Shown here one piece after another: positions 49,719 to 59,062 of a DNA stretch of 64,000 nucleotides. The stretch is from Imtechella halotolerans (lineage in GTDB: Bacteria; Bacteroidota; Bacteroidia; Flavobacteriales; Flavobacteriaceae), in the NCBI RefSeq assembly GCF_028743515.2, contig NZ_CP117969.2:1641001-1705000 (forward strand). Reading direction: 5' to 3'. The notes under the pieces were generated by a model. That model did not search any database. It was given only the letters and a program-made list of their open reading frames with translations, and was not told the DNA's origin. Position 1 is the first letter of the stretch. Each line of letters begins with the position of its first letter. The translations under genes and the position numbers were made by a program.

Positions 49719-52178
49719 GTGAAAAAAGCCTTCTTGCTTCTTTTATTTTTAAACTCAGCCCCCTTCTTTTTGTTGGGTCAAACAGCGACATTACGAGGAA
49801 TAGTGTTGAGTGAAAATAACAAGCCATTGGAGGCCGTAAATATAACTTACAATCAACAAGGAACCTTGTCGAATGAAAATGGTTATTATGAACTAAAAAT
49901 ACCTGCAAATACCACTGTTCAAATTTCTTTTTCCCATCTTGGTTTTAAACCTATTATATTAAACCTTATTTTAAAAAATGGAGAAGACCGCGAGTTTAAT
50001 CCTATAATGAAAAACAGAGTAGAACAAATAGGAGAAGTTGTAATTGCTCAAAATCACCGAAAAATTGTAGAGGGTATAACCAACCTATCCCCAGAACAAA
50101 TCCGAAAATTACCTGGTGCTAATCCAGGAGTTGAAAATCTTTTAAAATCATTACCTGGAGTTAATTCTAATAACGAACTTAGCACACAATATTCAGTTCG
50201 CGGTGGTAATTTCGATGAGAATTTAGTCTACGTTAACGAAATTGAAATATACCGTCCTTTCCTTATAAGATCAGGACAACAGGAAGGATTAAGCTTCATT
50301 AATCCTGATTTAATTCAAAATATTGATTTTTCCTCTGGAGGTTTCAAATCTCAATATGGGGACAAGCTATCTTCCGTGCTTGATATAACCTATAAAAAAC
50401 CCATCGATTTTGGCATTTCATTGCAAGCAAGTCTTCTTGGAGGAAGTGTGACCATTGAGACTGCCGACATTAATAGTAAATTCACTACAATAAGCAGTGT
50501 AAGATATAGAGACAACAGTCTTTTGGTCAACTCTAAAGAAACAGAAACGAACTTTAGACCTCGCTTTATTGACGGACAAACTCTATTATCTTACAATCTT
50601 TCAGGAAAAGTTCAATTGAATTTTTTTGGCAACATATCTATTAACGACTATGACTACAAACCACTTACAAGACAAACTAATTTTGGTACTCTCCAAAATC
50701 CGATAGCACTTATCGTACAATATCAAGGACAAGAGAAGACCAACTACCAAACGGCTTTGGGTGCACTAAAAGCTAACTTTTTTATCAATAAAAACCTAAC
50801 ACTTAAGATAATCACTTCAACACATCATGCTACTGAACAAGAAAATTTTGATATTCTAGCTTCGTACGCCTTAGGAGAAGTAAATACAGACATTGGAGAT
50901 CAAGAATTCGGAAATGCTTCCTTTACTCAAGCCATTGGATCCCAACTTAATCATGCACGAAATAAACTGGATGCACTAATTTTTAACACAGAACATAAAG
51001 GAGTACTTACCCTAAATAATCATCAATTTGATTGGGGAATAAAGTACACTCATGAAGACATCCGGGACAGACTCGTTGAATGGGAAGTGATTGATTCTGC
51101 GGGCTTCGTAATTCGCCCTCCTCTCGAAGAACTTCAAAACCAACAACCCTATCGTCCTTACCAAGCACCACTAGTACCCTACCAAAGTGTACGAGCAACT
51201 AATTTCACCCAGATTAATCGCATTTCCGGATATACTCAATGGAGCCATCATACCGAATTTGGAAAACACCAAGCATACATTAATACTGGAATAAGGGTTC
51301 ATAAATGGAATATATGGTCTGAAGACAAAAAGGAGAGTTCACAAATAGTGGTAAGCCCCAGAGCTCAATTTTCATTAAAACCTAATTGGAAACACGATAT
51401 GCTTTTTCGTGTCTCTGGCGGTTGGTACTATCAACCACCCATGTATAGAGAACTTCGAGATTCAATTGGCTATGTCAACACCAAGGTGAAAGCTCAAAAG
51501 TCTATTCATTTTGTTGCAGGAAATGAATACAGTTTCCGAATCTGGAATCGACCATTTAAACTAACCTCTGAGATTTATTATAAAAAATTAACGAACGTTA
51601 ATACCTATACTTTAGAAAATGTACGAATTCGCTATCGTGCTAGTACCGACGCTAAGGCGTACGCCTATGGTTTTGATACGAGACTACATGGTGAATTTGT
51701 TCCAGGAACAGATAGTTGGTTCAGCTTTGGCTATATGAAGACTGAAGAAAACATAAGAAATCAAGGTTATATTGCCCGACCTACCGATCAACGTCTTAAA
51801 TTTGCAGTATTATTTCAGGATTATATGCCCGCCATTCCCAATCTGAAATTATATTTAAACATGGTATACAACACAGGACTACCAGGAGGTTCCCCAAGTT
51901 ATGCAGATCCCTATCAATTCCAATCTCGATTACCTGATTATAAAAGGGCTGATTTAGGACTCTCTCATATAATTGTTGGCAACAACAAACTTTCAAAGAA
52001 GAATTGGTTAAATAGGTTTAAAGAACTTACTTTGGGCTTTGAAATATTCAACGTTTTTGATATGCAAAATTCCATAACCAATACCTGGGTAAGAGATGCA
52101 TCAACCTCTCGTCAATATGGCATACCTAATTACATGACTGGAAGAGTGTTTAACGTCAAAATAAATGCACAATTATAA
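49719..52178 (+). CDS. TonB-dependent receptor with carboxypeptidase-like domain
   Basis: This 819-residue outer-membrane protein begins with a signal peptide (FLLLLFLNSAPFFLLGQ). A CarboxypepD-reg-like domain follows (TATLRGIVLSENNKPLEAVN, residues ~22-110). The plug domain has QYSVRGGNFDENLVYVNEIE near residue 160. A 22-strand-type barrel ends GRVFNVKINAQL. The start codon is GTG at 49719, 12 bp after the peptidase stop; no ATG is close. The SusC-like length is exceeded by many relatives, and no SusD gene follows, so it is probably a general metal or small-ligand receptor. The ligand is unknown. Confidence 0.92.
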   Translation: MKKAFLLLLFLNSAPFFLLGQTATLRGIVLSENNKPLEAVNITYNQQGTLSNENGYYELKIPANTTVQISFSHLGFKPIILNLILKNGEDREFNPIMKNRVEQIGEVVIAQNHRKIVEGITNLSPEQIRKLPGANPGVENLLKSLPGVNSNNELSTQYSVRGGNFDENLVYVNEIEIYRPFLIRSGQQEGLSFINPDLIQNIDFSSGGFKSQYGDKLSSVLDITYKKPIDFGISLQASLLGGSVTIETADINSKFTTISSVRYRDNSLLVNSKETETNFRPRFIDGQTLLSYNLSGKVQLNFFGNISINDYDYKPLTRQTNFGTLQNPIALIVQYQGQEKTNYQTALGALKANFFINKNLTLKIITSTHHATEQENFDILASYALGEVNTDIGDQEFGNASFTQAIGSQLNHARNKLDALIFNTEHKGVLTLNNHQFDWGIKYTHEDIRDRLVEWEVIDSAGFVIRPPLEELQNQQPYRPYQAPLVPYQSVRATNFTQINRISGYTQWSHHTEFGKHQAYINTGIRVHKWNIWSEDKKESSQIVVSPRAQFSLKPNWKHDMLFRVSGGWYYQPPMYRELRDSIGYVNTKVKAQKSIHFVAGNEYSFRIWNRPFKLTSEIYYKKLTNVNTYTLENVRIRYRASTDAKAYAYGFDTRLHGEFVPGTDSWFSFGYMKTEENIRNQGYIARPTDQRLKFAVLFQDYMPAIPNLKLYLNMVYNTGLPGGSPSYADPYQFQSRLPDYKRADLGLSHIIVGNNKLSKKNWLNRFKELTLGFEIFNVFDMQNSITNTWVRDASTSRQYGIPNYMTGRVFNVKINAQL

Positions 52179-52199
52179 TTTTAACAATTTATATAAGCA

Positions 52200-52847
52200 A
52201 TGAAAGCTTTTTTCAAACAAACAATATACATCCTAACACTTTTTATCTCGGCCAGCGCCTTGAGTCAAAAGACAGTTTATGAAAACAAATCTTTTGAAGA
52301 ATTAGCTAGTGATCATAAAGAACTGGCAATAATTCCATTTCACGTGCTATTAAATTTAAAAAATGAGGAACAGCTTACTGAAAGTAATTTAAAAGCATTG
52401 GCTGAGCGAGAAGGTTATGCGGTTCAAAATGCTGTGGAGTCCTATTTTCTTAAACGAAAAAAACGGAAGAAATTTAGTGTAAACATTCAAGACATAAAAA
52501 ACACTAATGCACTATTAAAAAAACACAATATTACCATAAGTAACATCGATGAATTCACCACTCAAGAATTGTGCTCTATTCTTAAAGTAGATGGATTAGT
52601 AAGTGGTAATCTAACTCTAAAAGCCCTAATATCTCAGGGTGTCTCTACCTCTTTTGATTTTATTTCTTTTGTTACAGGCAGTTCAGACTATGGTCGAATT
52701 GCACTTAAAATCAGCGATGGTGACAGCGGTAAATTACTATGGAAATACGAACAAGAAATTACTCGTAAATCAGGAAAAAACACGCACGAGATTATTGAGA
52801 GTATCATGAAGAAGCTCGTGCGTAAATTCCCTTATGACAAAGAATAA
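52200..52847 (+). CDS. Secreted protein of unknown function
   Basis: This 215-residue exported protein has a signal peptide over residues 1-22 (FKQTIYILTLFISASALSQ). The mature part has an alpha/beta pattern with a VDGLVSGNLTLKALISQG segment, then ISDGDSGKLLWKYEQEITRKSG and a basic end. This resembles periplasmic GNA1162/LpoB-like binding folds (target gene product, strand, then GxxLWxxE). The assignment is by pattern. It closes the peptidase/receptor operon, 21 bp after the receptor. Confidence 0.65.
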   Translation: MKAFFKQTIYILTLFISASALSQKTVYENKSFEELASDHKELAIIPFHVLLNLKNEEQLTESNLKALAEREGYAVQNAVESYFLKRKKRKKFSVNIQDIKNTNALLKKHNITISNIDEFTTQELCSILKVDGLVSGNLTLKALISQGVSTSFDFISFVTGSSDYGRIALKISDGDSGKLLWKYEQEITRKSGKNTHEIIESIMKKLVRKFPYDKE

Positions 52848-52850
52848 TTG

Positions 52851-53999
52851 TTAGCTTTTGGCAAAGTCTGACAAAATCCTGATTACCTGATCAATTTCCT
52901 CTTTGGTATTATAGTGGGAAAATGAAAAACGCAATGCAGGACGCTTTAGCGCCTCAGACGACATAAATGCAGAAAGTACATGAGAAGCTCCCGTACTTCC
53001 ACTCTGACAAGCACTCCCTTTTGAACAGGCAACCCCATTAATATCTAAATGAAAAAGTAAAATCTGTGCTTTCTCTTCAGATATAGGCAGACCAACATTT
53101 ACTAGAGTGTAGGTACTTTTCTCCATATCTCCTGATGCTCCATTAAACACCCCTTCTGGAAAAGCCTTTGAAAACTCTTGTATAAAGTAACGCTTTAGGT
53201 CGCTTACATAGGCTCGCTCTTCAGTCATTTTTGAATACCCCTGAACAAAAGCCTCTTCCAGACCGACAATATTATGCATAGGTTCAGTTCCAGCTCTAAA
53301 GCCACGTTCTTGCTCTCCACCAAAAATCAAAGGTTTTAAGCCGGAATCCTTTCGAATGTAGGCAAACCCTACTCCTTTGGGTCCATGAAACTTATGTGCC
53401 GCAGCCGTCATAAAATCAATCGGTGTTTTTTGCACATCCCACTCAAAGTGACCAATTGATTGAACTGTATCAGAATGAAACAGCGCATCATTTGCTTTAC
53501 AAATACTAGCCACCTCTTCTACCGGAAGTAAATTACCAATTTCATTATTTACGTGCATGAGACTCACTAATTTCTTCTCATCTCCTTGCTTCAATAAATG
53601 CTCAAGATATTCTAAATTAGGCGTCCCATCTGGATCTAAAACCACAAATTTTACGGTGATTCCGTATTCCTTTTCTAATTGTTCTGCTGTATGCAATACA
53701 GCATGGTGTTCAGTTTTAGCAGTAATTATTGTTTTCACTCCCAAATCACGAACCGCGCATCTTAAAATCATATTATCAGCTTCAGTTCCTCCAGATGTGA
53801 ATATAATTTCAGAAGGTTGCGCATTAAGTTGTTTCGCTATTGTTTTTCTAGCCCGTTCAATAAGACTTTTCGCAGATCGACCAAAACTATGAGTAGATGA
53901 TGGGTTCCCATAAAATTGCGATAGTGCTTCTTGCATTTTCTCAATTACTTCGCTACGTACCTGAGTAGTTGCAGCGCTATCAAAGTATAAATTATTCAT
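52851..53999 (-). CDS. Cysteine desulfurase (NifS/IscS family)
   Basis: This PLP-dependent enzyme of 382 residues moves sulfur from cysteine for Fe-S clusters or tRNA thiolation. The PLP Lys is in TAAAHKFHGPKGVGF near residue 202. The active-site Cys is in NGVACSKGSACQSGS near 328. GGTEADN near 71 and HVNNEIGNLLPVEE near 150 contact PLP. The cysteine loop is short, of the type found in IscS-like group I enzymes. No Fe-S scaffold gene is adjacent, so the acceptor is not known. It is convergent with the secreted protein gene (3 bp gap). Confidence 0.92.
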   Translation of the reverse strand: MNNLYFDSAATTQVRSEVIEKMQEALSQFYGNPSSTHSFGRSAKSLIERARKTIAKQLNAQPSEIIFTSGGTEADNMILRCAVRDLGVKTIITAKTEHHAVLHTAEQLEKEYGITVKFVVLDPDGTPNLEYLEHLLKQGDEKKLVSLMHVNNEIGNLLPVEEVASICKANDALFHSDTVQSIGHFEWDVQKTPIDFMTAAAHKFHGPKGVGFAYIRKDSGLKPLIFGGEQERGFRAGTEPMHNIVGLEEAFVQGYSKMTEERAYVSDLKRYFIQEFSKAFPEGVFNGASGDMEKSTYTLVNVGLPISEEKAQILLFHLDINGVACSKGSACQSGSTGASHVLSAFMSSEALKRPALRFSFSHYNTKEEIDQVIRILSDFAKS

Positions 54000-54110
54000 G
54001 TTGTGTGTTATTTAATCAATCTCTATTAAGAGGTTCATATGGTATAGGCTCAGCCTCATTAATTTGGTAGACAAATTTAACTGAATAAAAATTAATTACA
54101 AGAGCTTTCG

Positions 54111-54138
54111 TTGAAAAGCCCAAATTCATTTACTTTTG
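54111..54138 (+). promoter_or_regulatory. Promoter of the small lipoprotein gene
   Basis: TTG (54111-54113), 17 bp and TACTTTTG (54131-54138) match TTG-N17-TAnnTTTG. It lies 21 bp before the ATG at 54160. Confidence 0.7.
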
Positions 54139-54159
54139 CTATTCATGTAATTGCTAATT

Positions 54160-54672
54160 ATGAAAAAAGTATCACTTTTATTTTTGCTAACTATACTAAC
54201 TGCATGCAGTGCAGGAGATTTAGAAGTAGAAAACATTGATTTTGAATCAGCAACAGTAAGTAGCTGTACTTCTGGAATTGAAACCACTGTTTTTTTTAAA
54301 TTAAAATCAAACGAAGGGTTAATTTTAGAAATTCCTTCTGGTATATTAAAAAATGAAGTGAGTATACAACCCTATACCAGTGCAATACCCACCAATTCCA
54401 AGTTAATTTATAGGCTTTTCAACGAAGATATTTCTAATAGTTATTTTTGCAGTTCTATTCCACCTTCAAGCCCTGCTGTCATTTCAGAAATGGAAGCCAC
54501 AGGAGGAACGGTCCAGATTACGACAACTGCTGTTACAAATACAGAGGGAGAAGTCACTAGTTACACTCACTTAATTGTCATTATAGATTTAGTGCTAACC
54601 AATGAACAAGGAGAAAGTATTGTAAACCCAATTCTTAATTATGGTTCATTCAGTACTACTCCGGCGCCGTAA
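54160..54672 (+). CDS. Small lipoprotein of unknown function
   Basis: This 170-residue lipoprotein has the signal KKVSLLFLLTILTAC, with lipobox LTAC, and mature start SAGDLEVENID. The rest is strand-rich and looks like a beta-sandwich. No family is recognised. I start at the ATG at 54160, not the TTG three codons upstream, because a full promoter (TTG-N17-TACTTTTG) lies just before it. Its stop codon abuts the convergent Smr gene with no terminator. Confidence 0.72.
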   Translation: MKKVSLLFLLTILTACSAGDLEVENIDFESATVSSCTSGIETTVFFKLKSNEGLILEIPSGILKNEVSIQPYTSAIPTNSKLIYRLFNEDISNSYFCSSIPPSSPAVISEMEATGGTVQITTTAVTNTEGEVTSYTHLIVIIDLVLTNEQGESIVNPILNYGSFSTTPAP

Positions 54673-55224
54673 TTATTTTGCATTCTGATAAATATATACC
54701 TCCGTGGCACCTAGTCCATATTTTTGGTAGTCGGCATCATAAAAGCTAACTTGGTCAAATCTTCCGAATAGATACTCCAATTCAGTTTTTAACACCCCTT
54801 CCCCAACGCCATGAATAAAAACCACTTTTTGAATTCGATTTTTAATCGCAAATTCTAGTTGCCTTTTAGCGGTTTCAAGTTGTAGACTTAACATATCGTA
54901 ATTACTCATTCCTTTTGATGAAGGCACCAAATGATGAATATGTAAATCTACTTCCATTTTAGGTTGGTTGCGATCTTTAGGTTTTACGGTAGAAATCTTT
55001 CTTCTTTTTGGCAATTCCTTTTCTGCAATTACTTGTTGTAGTTCTTGTCTATTTACAGCAATAATATCTTCTGAAGCAATTTTAACTAATTCCCTTTGCG
55101 TAAAAACAAGTTCAAAGCCTTGATCTACCATCACATGGACGGTATCTCCCTTTATGCGTTTTACTATTCCTTTCAACGCATCATCAATAGTTTCTACTTT
55201 ATCACCTATCCTTAACATTTTCAT
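54673..55224 (-). CDS. Smr-domain DNA/RNA-binding protein
   Basis: This protein of about 183 residues has an N-terminal KOW/SH3-like part (RIGDKVETIDDALKGIVKRI, then VMVDQGFELVFTQRELVKI) and a C-terminal Smr endonuclease-like domain (EVDLHIHHLVPSSKG near residue 90 and VVFIHGVGEGVLKTEL near 140, with the HGxGxG motif). Together they look like the C-terminal part of MutS2 without its ATPase. Several in-frame Met codons exist (55254, 55242, 55224, 55218). I chose 55224, giving a 23-bp overlap with the upstream gene. The role may be in nucleic-acid cleavage or ribosome rescue. Confidence 0.82.
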   Translation of the reverse strand: MKMLRIGDKVETIDDALKGIVKRIKGDTVHVMVDQGFELVFTQRELVKIASEDIIAVNRQELQQVIAEKELPKRRKISTVKPKDRNQPKMEVDLHIHHLVPSSKGMSNYDMLSLQLETAKRQLEFAIKNRIQKVVFIHGVGEGVLKTELEYLFGRFDQVSFYDADYQKYGLGATEVYIYQNAK

Positions 55225-55453
55225 TTTTTTCTTCAAGTTCATCCAAAGCTTCACTCATTACCGTTGGGGACGTAAAATCGGCTTCATTTCTAGACGGGAG
55301 GGTGCGAGTAACACTATATAAACCAAACATTAAAAGCACCAAACCTCCAATCATAAGATAAGTTGCCTCCCATGAATCAGCTGCTGACTGTAGGAAGGTA
55401 AGGATTCCACCAACGAAAATACATGCTATATAGAGATACTTCTTTATTTTCAT
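55202..55453 (-). CDS. Small two-helix membrane protein
   Basis: This 83-residue protein has two predicted transmembrane helices (YLYIACIFVGGILTFLQ and YLMIGGLVLLMFGLYSV) and an acidic cytosolic tail (ALDELEEKNENVKD). No family is recognised. It overlaps the start of the Smr-domain gene, so the two are coupled on the same transcript. Overlapping small membrane proteins upstream of Smr genes are seen in other flavobacteria. Function is unknown. Confidence 0.72.
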   Translation of the reverse strand: MKIKKYLYIACIFVGGILTFLQSAADSWEATYLMIGGLVLLMFGLYSVTRTLPSRNEADFTSPTVMSEALDELEEKNENVKDR

Positions 55454-55508
55454 AACAAAAGGATGTTCTACAAAAATAGTATTATTTTAGCTACCAAAAG
55501 ATCGAAAA

Positions 55509-55826
55509 TTGAAAACTATACTATCCATTTTAATTCCTATTCGTACCTCTGTAGACGATTATATGTTACCATGTATCAACAAAAAGCTTTTTGGAATAGA
55601 CTGTATGGGATGTGGCTTTCAACGTGCTTTTTCTCTATTATTAAAAGGAGATTTCATAGCTGCCTTTCAAATGTATCCCGCTATATACACTTTATTGTTA
55701 TTAGGCCTTTTTTTAATTGCAGGACTATTTGTTAAGTTCAAGTATAGTGAAAAAATAAAAATAGGCTTAGTGATTCTAAATCTTCTTATTATCGTCGTAA
55801 GCTATATCATTAAAATTAACCAATAA
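55509..55826 (+). CDS. DUF2752 membrane protein
   Basis: This 105-residue protein has the DUF2752 signature YMLPCINKKLFGIDCMGCGFQRAFSLLLKGDF (quoted here only by its ends, YMLPC and GFQRAFSLL). A CxGCGxxRA motif sits near residue 32, with two transmembrane segments after it. Function is unknown; the Cys pair could bind metal or heme. The start is uncertain: TTG at 55509 gives an N-terminal helix, while the ATG at 55563 begins at the conserved part. It lies 7 bp before the CCC-motif gene, so the two form an operon. Confidence 0.8.
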   Translation: MKTILSILIPIRTSVDDYMLPCINKKLFGIDCMGCGFQRAFSLLLKGDFIAAFQMYPAIYTLLLLGLFLIAGLFVKFKYSEKIKIGLVILNLLIIVVSYIIKINQ

Positions 55827-55833
55827 CAACTTT

Positions 55834-56148
55834 ATGGAAAAACAATCACTCAGTACAGTCTGGATTTATGTACTTTCAATCTTAGGATTGCCGCTTTGCT
55901 GCTGCGCAGGTTTAGGATTTATACCTGCTGGAATTGCTTATTTTATGGCCAATGGTCAAATCAAGAAATTTTACAGCAACCCAGAAGCTTATGATGGGCT
56001 TCAAGCTGTTAAAACAGCAAAAATTATTGCCCTAGTGGTCGTAATTATTAATATCCTGTATTTGGCCTATTTCATTTATCAATTAAGCACCGTTGGATGG
56101 AGTAATATCCTTAATGAGTACCAAATGCAAATGAAGCAATATGAATAA
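55834..56148 (+). CDS. CCC-motif membrane protein
   Basis: This 104-residue protein has two transmembrane segments (WIYVLSILGLPLCCCAGLGF and TAKIIALVVVIINILYLAYF). The triple Cys LPLCCCAG near residue 22 gives the family its name. A cytosolic loop has YSNPEAYDGL. The family is often adjacent to DUF2752 genes in Flavobacteriaceae and has no known function. It resembles DUF4190 proteins in topology. It is cotranscribed with the DUF2752 gene and ends in a strong terminator. Confidence 0.8.
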   Translation: MEKQSLSTVWIYVLSILGLPLCCCAGLGFIPAGIAYFMANGQIKKFYSNPEAYDGLQAVKTAKIIALVVVIINILYLAYFIYQLSTVGWSNILNEYQMQMKQYE

Positions 56149-56151
56149 CCT

Positions 56152-56189
56152 AAAAAAAATGCCACCTTTAAAAAAGTGGCATTTTTTTT
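56152..56189. terminator. Bidirectional terminator, overlapping the rocD stop
   Basis: AAAAATGCCAC pairs with GTGGCATTTTT around a 10-nt loop. It serves the CCC-motif gene and the convergent rocD. Confidence 0.9.
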
Positions 56190-57429
56190 ATTCAAACTCT
56201 TTAAGGGTGTTTTTTATTATATTCACACAATCCATTAGCTGTTCTTCATTCATAACTAAAGGCGGAGCAAATCGAATAATATTACCATGAGTTGGTTTAG
56301 CCAAAAGACCATTATCTCTCAATTTCATACAAATATCCCAAGCCGTAGAACTATCCTCAGTGTCGTTTATTACTATAGCATTAAGTAGGCCCTTTCCTCG
56401 AACCAATGAAACAATATCAGATTGATCCACATAGGACTGCATTTCTTTTCTAAAAAGAATGCCTAGTCGTTCTGCATTTTCAGCCAATTGTTCATCTGTT
56501 ACCACTTGTAAGGCTGCCATTGCAACAGCCGCCGCTAACGGATTTCCTCCAAAAGTACTCCCGTGTTGGCCTGGCTTAATAACATCCATTATACTGTTAT
56601 CTGCAAAAACACCACTTACTGGGTATACTCCACCACTTAAGGCTTTGCCTAAAATCAATATATCGGGAACTACATTTTCATGATGTACTGCAAGCAATTT
56701 TCCTGTACGAGCAATCCCCGTCTGTACTTCGTCTGCGATAAATAACACCTTATGCTTTTCACAAAGAGCTTTAGCACCACTTAAAAATCCTTCTGAAGGG
56801 ACATACACTCCTGCTTCACCTTGGATAGGTTCTACTAGGAAACCAGCTATATTAGTGTGTTGCTCTAAAACTGCCTCAAGAGCATTTAAATCATCATATG
56901 GAATCTTAACAAATCCCGGAGTATAAGGTCCGAAATTTTTCCTAGCGCCCTCATCGTTCGAAAAGGAAATAATGGTAGTGGTTCGACCATGAAAATTGTT
57001 TTCACATACTACTATTATTGCTTCTTGTTCTGGAATACCTTTACATTCATAAGCCCACTTCCTACACAACTTAATAGCAGTTTCAACTGCTTCTGCACCT
57101 GTATTCATTGGCAACATTTTATCATACCCAAAATACCCTGTAGCAAACTTCTCATAACGCCCCAGCATATCATTATAAAAGGCGCGAGATGTAAGGGTTA
57201 ATGTTTGAGCCTGATTTGTAAGCGCTCCGATGATTGCAGGATGGCAATGTCCTTGATTAACGGCCGAATAAGCAGAAAGGAAGTCATAATACTTATTCCC
57301 TTCAACATCCCAAACATACACACCCTCACCTTTACTTAAAACTACCGGTAGCGGGTGATAATTATGAGCTCCATACTGATTTTCTAATGCAATGGCATCT
57401 TGCGAAGTAATTTTGTCTAAAACTGCCAT
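56188..57429 (-). CDS. rocD: Ornithine--oxo-acid transaminase
   Basis: This class-III PLP aminotransferase of 413 residues converts ornithine and 2-oxoglutarate to glutamate semialdehyde and glutamate. [13 protein letters not shown] near residue 57, [17 protein letters not shown] near 107, EPIQGEAGV near 208, [12 protein letters not shown] near 240 and the PLP Lys in [15 protein letters not shown] near 268 are present. The start [16 protein letters not shown] is typical of ornithine aminotransferase rather than acetylornithine aminotransferase. It functions in arginine catabolism or proline synthesis. Stop and terminator overlap. Confidence 0.94.
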   Translation of the reverse strand: MAVLDKITSQDAIALENQYGAHNYHPLPVVLSKGEGVYVWDVEGNKYYDFLSAYSAVNQGHCHPAIIGALTNQAQTLTLTSRAFYNDMLGRYEKFATGYFGYDKMLPMNTGAEAVETAIKLCRKWAYECKGIPEQEAIIVVCENNFHGRTTTIISFSNDEGARKNFGPYTPGFVKIPYDDLNALEAVLEQHTNIAGFLVEPIQGEAGVYVPSEGFLSGAKALCEKHKVLFIADEVQTGIARTGKLLAVHHENVVPDILILGKALSGGVYPVSGVFADNSIMDVIKPGQHGSTFGGNPLAAAVAMAALQVVTDEQLAENAERLGILFRKEMQSYVDQSDIVSLVRGKGLLNAIVINDTEDSSTAWDICMKLRDNGLLAKPTHGNIIRFAPPLVMNEEQLMDCVNIIKNTLKEFE

Positions 57430-57638
57430 TTTGTTTTGTTTTTTATGATACGACTTTATCTATTCCTTCTTTAACGGAGAGAAATCATCCAAAATAACGA
57501 TTGCAAGTTAACAATAATGCTGCGTATTGTGAAAAGATTTATCATATTCTAATATTCAAGATTTCCTTAAGCTCAGACTACCGGCTATTTTTAGATGTAT
57601 TCGCATTCATTCAACTACCTTCATATCGTAAAAGATAC

Positions 57639-57646
57639 TATTTTTG
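57639..57646 (+). promoter_or_regulatory. -7 element of rlmD, next to the start codon
   Basis: TATTTTTG matches TAnnTTTG and lies only 4 bp before the ATG at 57651. The transcript would be leaderless or nearly so. It excludes the 50 upstream in-frame codons. Confidence 0.6.
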
Positions 57647-57650
57647 TTGC

Positions 57651-59060
57651 ATGCGAAAAAAGAATACAAAACAGCTTTTTGAAAAGCTAACTGTGATAGA
57701 TGCAGGTGCCAAAGGTAAAAGTGTAGCCAAGGCACCGGATGGAAGGATTATTTTCTTAAGCAATGCCATTCCGGGTGATGTTGTGGACATTCAAACCACC
57801 AAAAAAAGAAGTGCCTATTATGAAGGAACAGCCGTAGTCTTTCATTCATACTCAGATAAAAGAACTCAAGCGGTATGTGAACACTTTGGCGTTTGTGGAG
57901 GTTGTAAATGGCAGCACATGGCCTATGAGCATCAACTCTATTATAAACAAAAAGAAGTAGAGAATAATCTTAAACGTCTTGGCAAAATAGAATTGCCTGA
58001 AATCACGCCTATTTCAGGATCTGAAGAACACTATTTTTACCGGAATAAAATGGAATTTTCGTTCTCAGATAGCCGCTGGCTTACCTTAGATGAAATTCAA
58101 AGTACTGAAGAAATTGAAGACAGAAACGCATTAGGTTTCCATATACCTGGTGCGTGGGATAAAATTCTGGATATTAGAAAATGTCATTTACAACGGGATC
58201 CTTCTAACGCGATTCGTCTTGAAATCAAATCCTTCGCATTGAAAAATGAAATGCCATTTTTTAATGCTCGTCACCAAAGAGGTCTGCTGCGTTCTGTTAT
58301 GATACGCACTTCTTCCACAGGCGAATTAATGGTAGTTATCCAATTTTTCAAAGAAGATGTGATTAAACGAGAATCATTACTTAATCACCTTATTCAGACT
58401 TTTCCTGAAATTACTTCACTACAGTACATTATCAATGGGAAAGGGAATGATACAATTTATGACCAAGATGTGATTTGTTTCCACGGTCGCGATCATATTT
58501 TTGAAGAGATGGAAGGGCTTAAGTTTAAAATCAATGCTAAATCTTTTTATCAGACCAATTCCGAGCAAGCCTATGAATTGTATAAAATCACGAGAGATTT
58601 TGCAGGCCTTACTGGTAATGAACTCGTATATGACCTTTACACTGGAACTGGAACTATAGCTCAATTTGTCGCAAAAAATGCCAAAAAAGTAATTGGGGTT
58701 GAAGCTGTGCCTGAAGCTATAGAAGATGCTAAAACTAATGCGCAAAACAATACTATTGAAAATGTAGCATTTTTTGTAGGTGATATGAAGAATGTGTTTA
58801 ATCAAGAGTTTATTGAAACTCATGGTATTCCTGATATTATAATTACGGATCCACCTAGAGATGGCATGCATGCAGATGTTGTTAAACAAATTCTTTCGGT
58901 ATCTCCCCAAAAGATTGTTTATGTGAGTTGTAATAGCGCTACTCAAGCTCGTGATCTCGCTCTGATGGATTCAATGTACAAGGTAACTAAAGTTCAACCT
59001 GTAGACATGTTTCCTCAAACGCACCATGTAGAAAATGTTGTACTTTTGGAAAAACGATAA
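57651..59060 (+). CDS. rlmD: 23S rRNA m5U1939 methyltransferase (RlmD/TrmA family)
   Basis: This SAM-dependent methyltransferase of 469 residues has a TRAM domain (residues ~8-65). A Fe-S Cys cluster follows: AVCEHFGVCGGCKWQHM near residue 80 and RKCHLQ near 180. The catalytic domain has YDLYTGTGTIAQFVAK near 328, the nucleophile Cys in VYVSCNSATQARDL near 426 and the DPPRDGMHADVV motif near 402. The open frame extends back to an ATG at 57501, but the TAnnTTTG box at 57639 sets the start at 57651. It is followed 2 bp later by a DUF6452 gene. Confidence 0.93.
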   Translation: MRKKNTKQLFEKLTVIDAGAKGKSVAKAPDGRIIFLSNAIPGDVVDIQTTKKRSAYYEGTAVVFHSYSDKRTQAVCEHFGVCGGCKWQHMAYEHQLYYKQKEVENNLKRLGKIELPEITPISGSEEHYFYRNKMEFSFSDSRWLTLDEIQSTEEIEDRNALGFHIPGAWDKILDIRKCHLQRDPSNAIRLEIKSFALKNEMPFFNARHQRGLLRSVMIRTSSTGELMVVIQFFKEDVIKRESLLNHLIQTFPEITSLQYIINGKGNDTIYDQDVICFHGRDHIFEEMEGLKFKINAKSFYQTNSEQAYELYKITRDFAGLTGNELVYDLYTGTGTIAQFVAKNAKKVIGVEAVPEAIEDAKTNAQNNTIENVAFFVGDMKNVFNQEFIETHGIPDIIITDPPRDGMHADVVKQILSVSPQKIVYVSCNSATQARDLALMDSMYKVTKVQPVDMFPQTHHVENVVLLEKR

Positions 59061-59062
59061 CA

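Noticed and set aside
58419..58946. 175-codon minus-strand frame inside rlmD
   Set aside because: It is antisense to conserved rlmD motifs and has no recognisable domain or start context.
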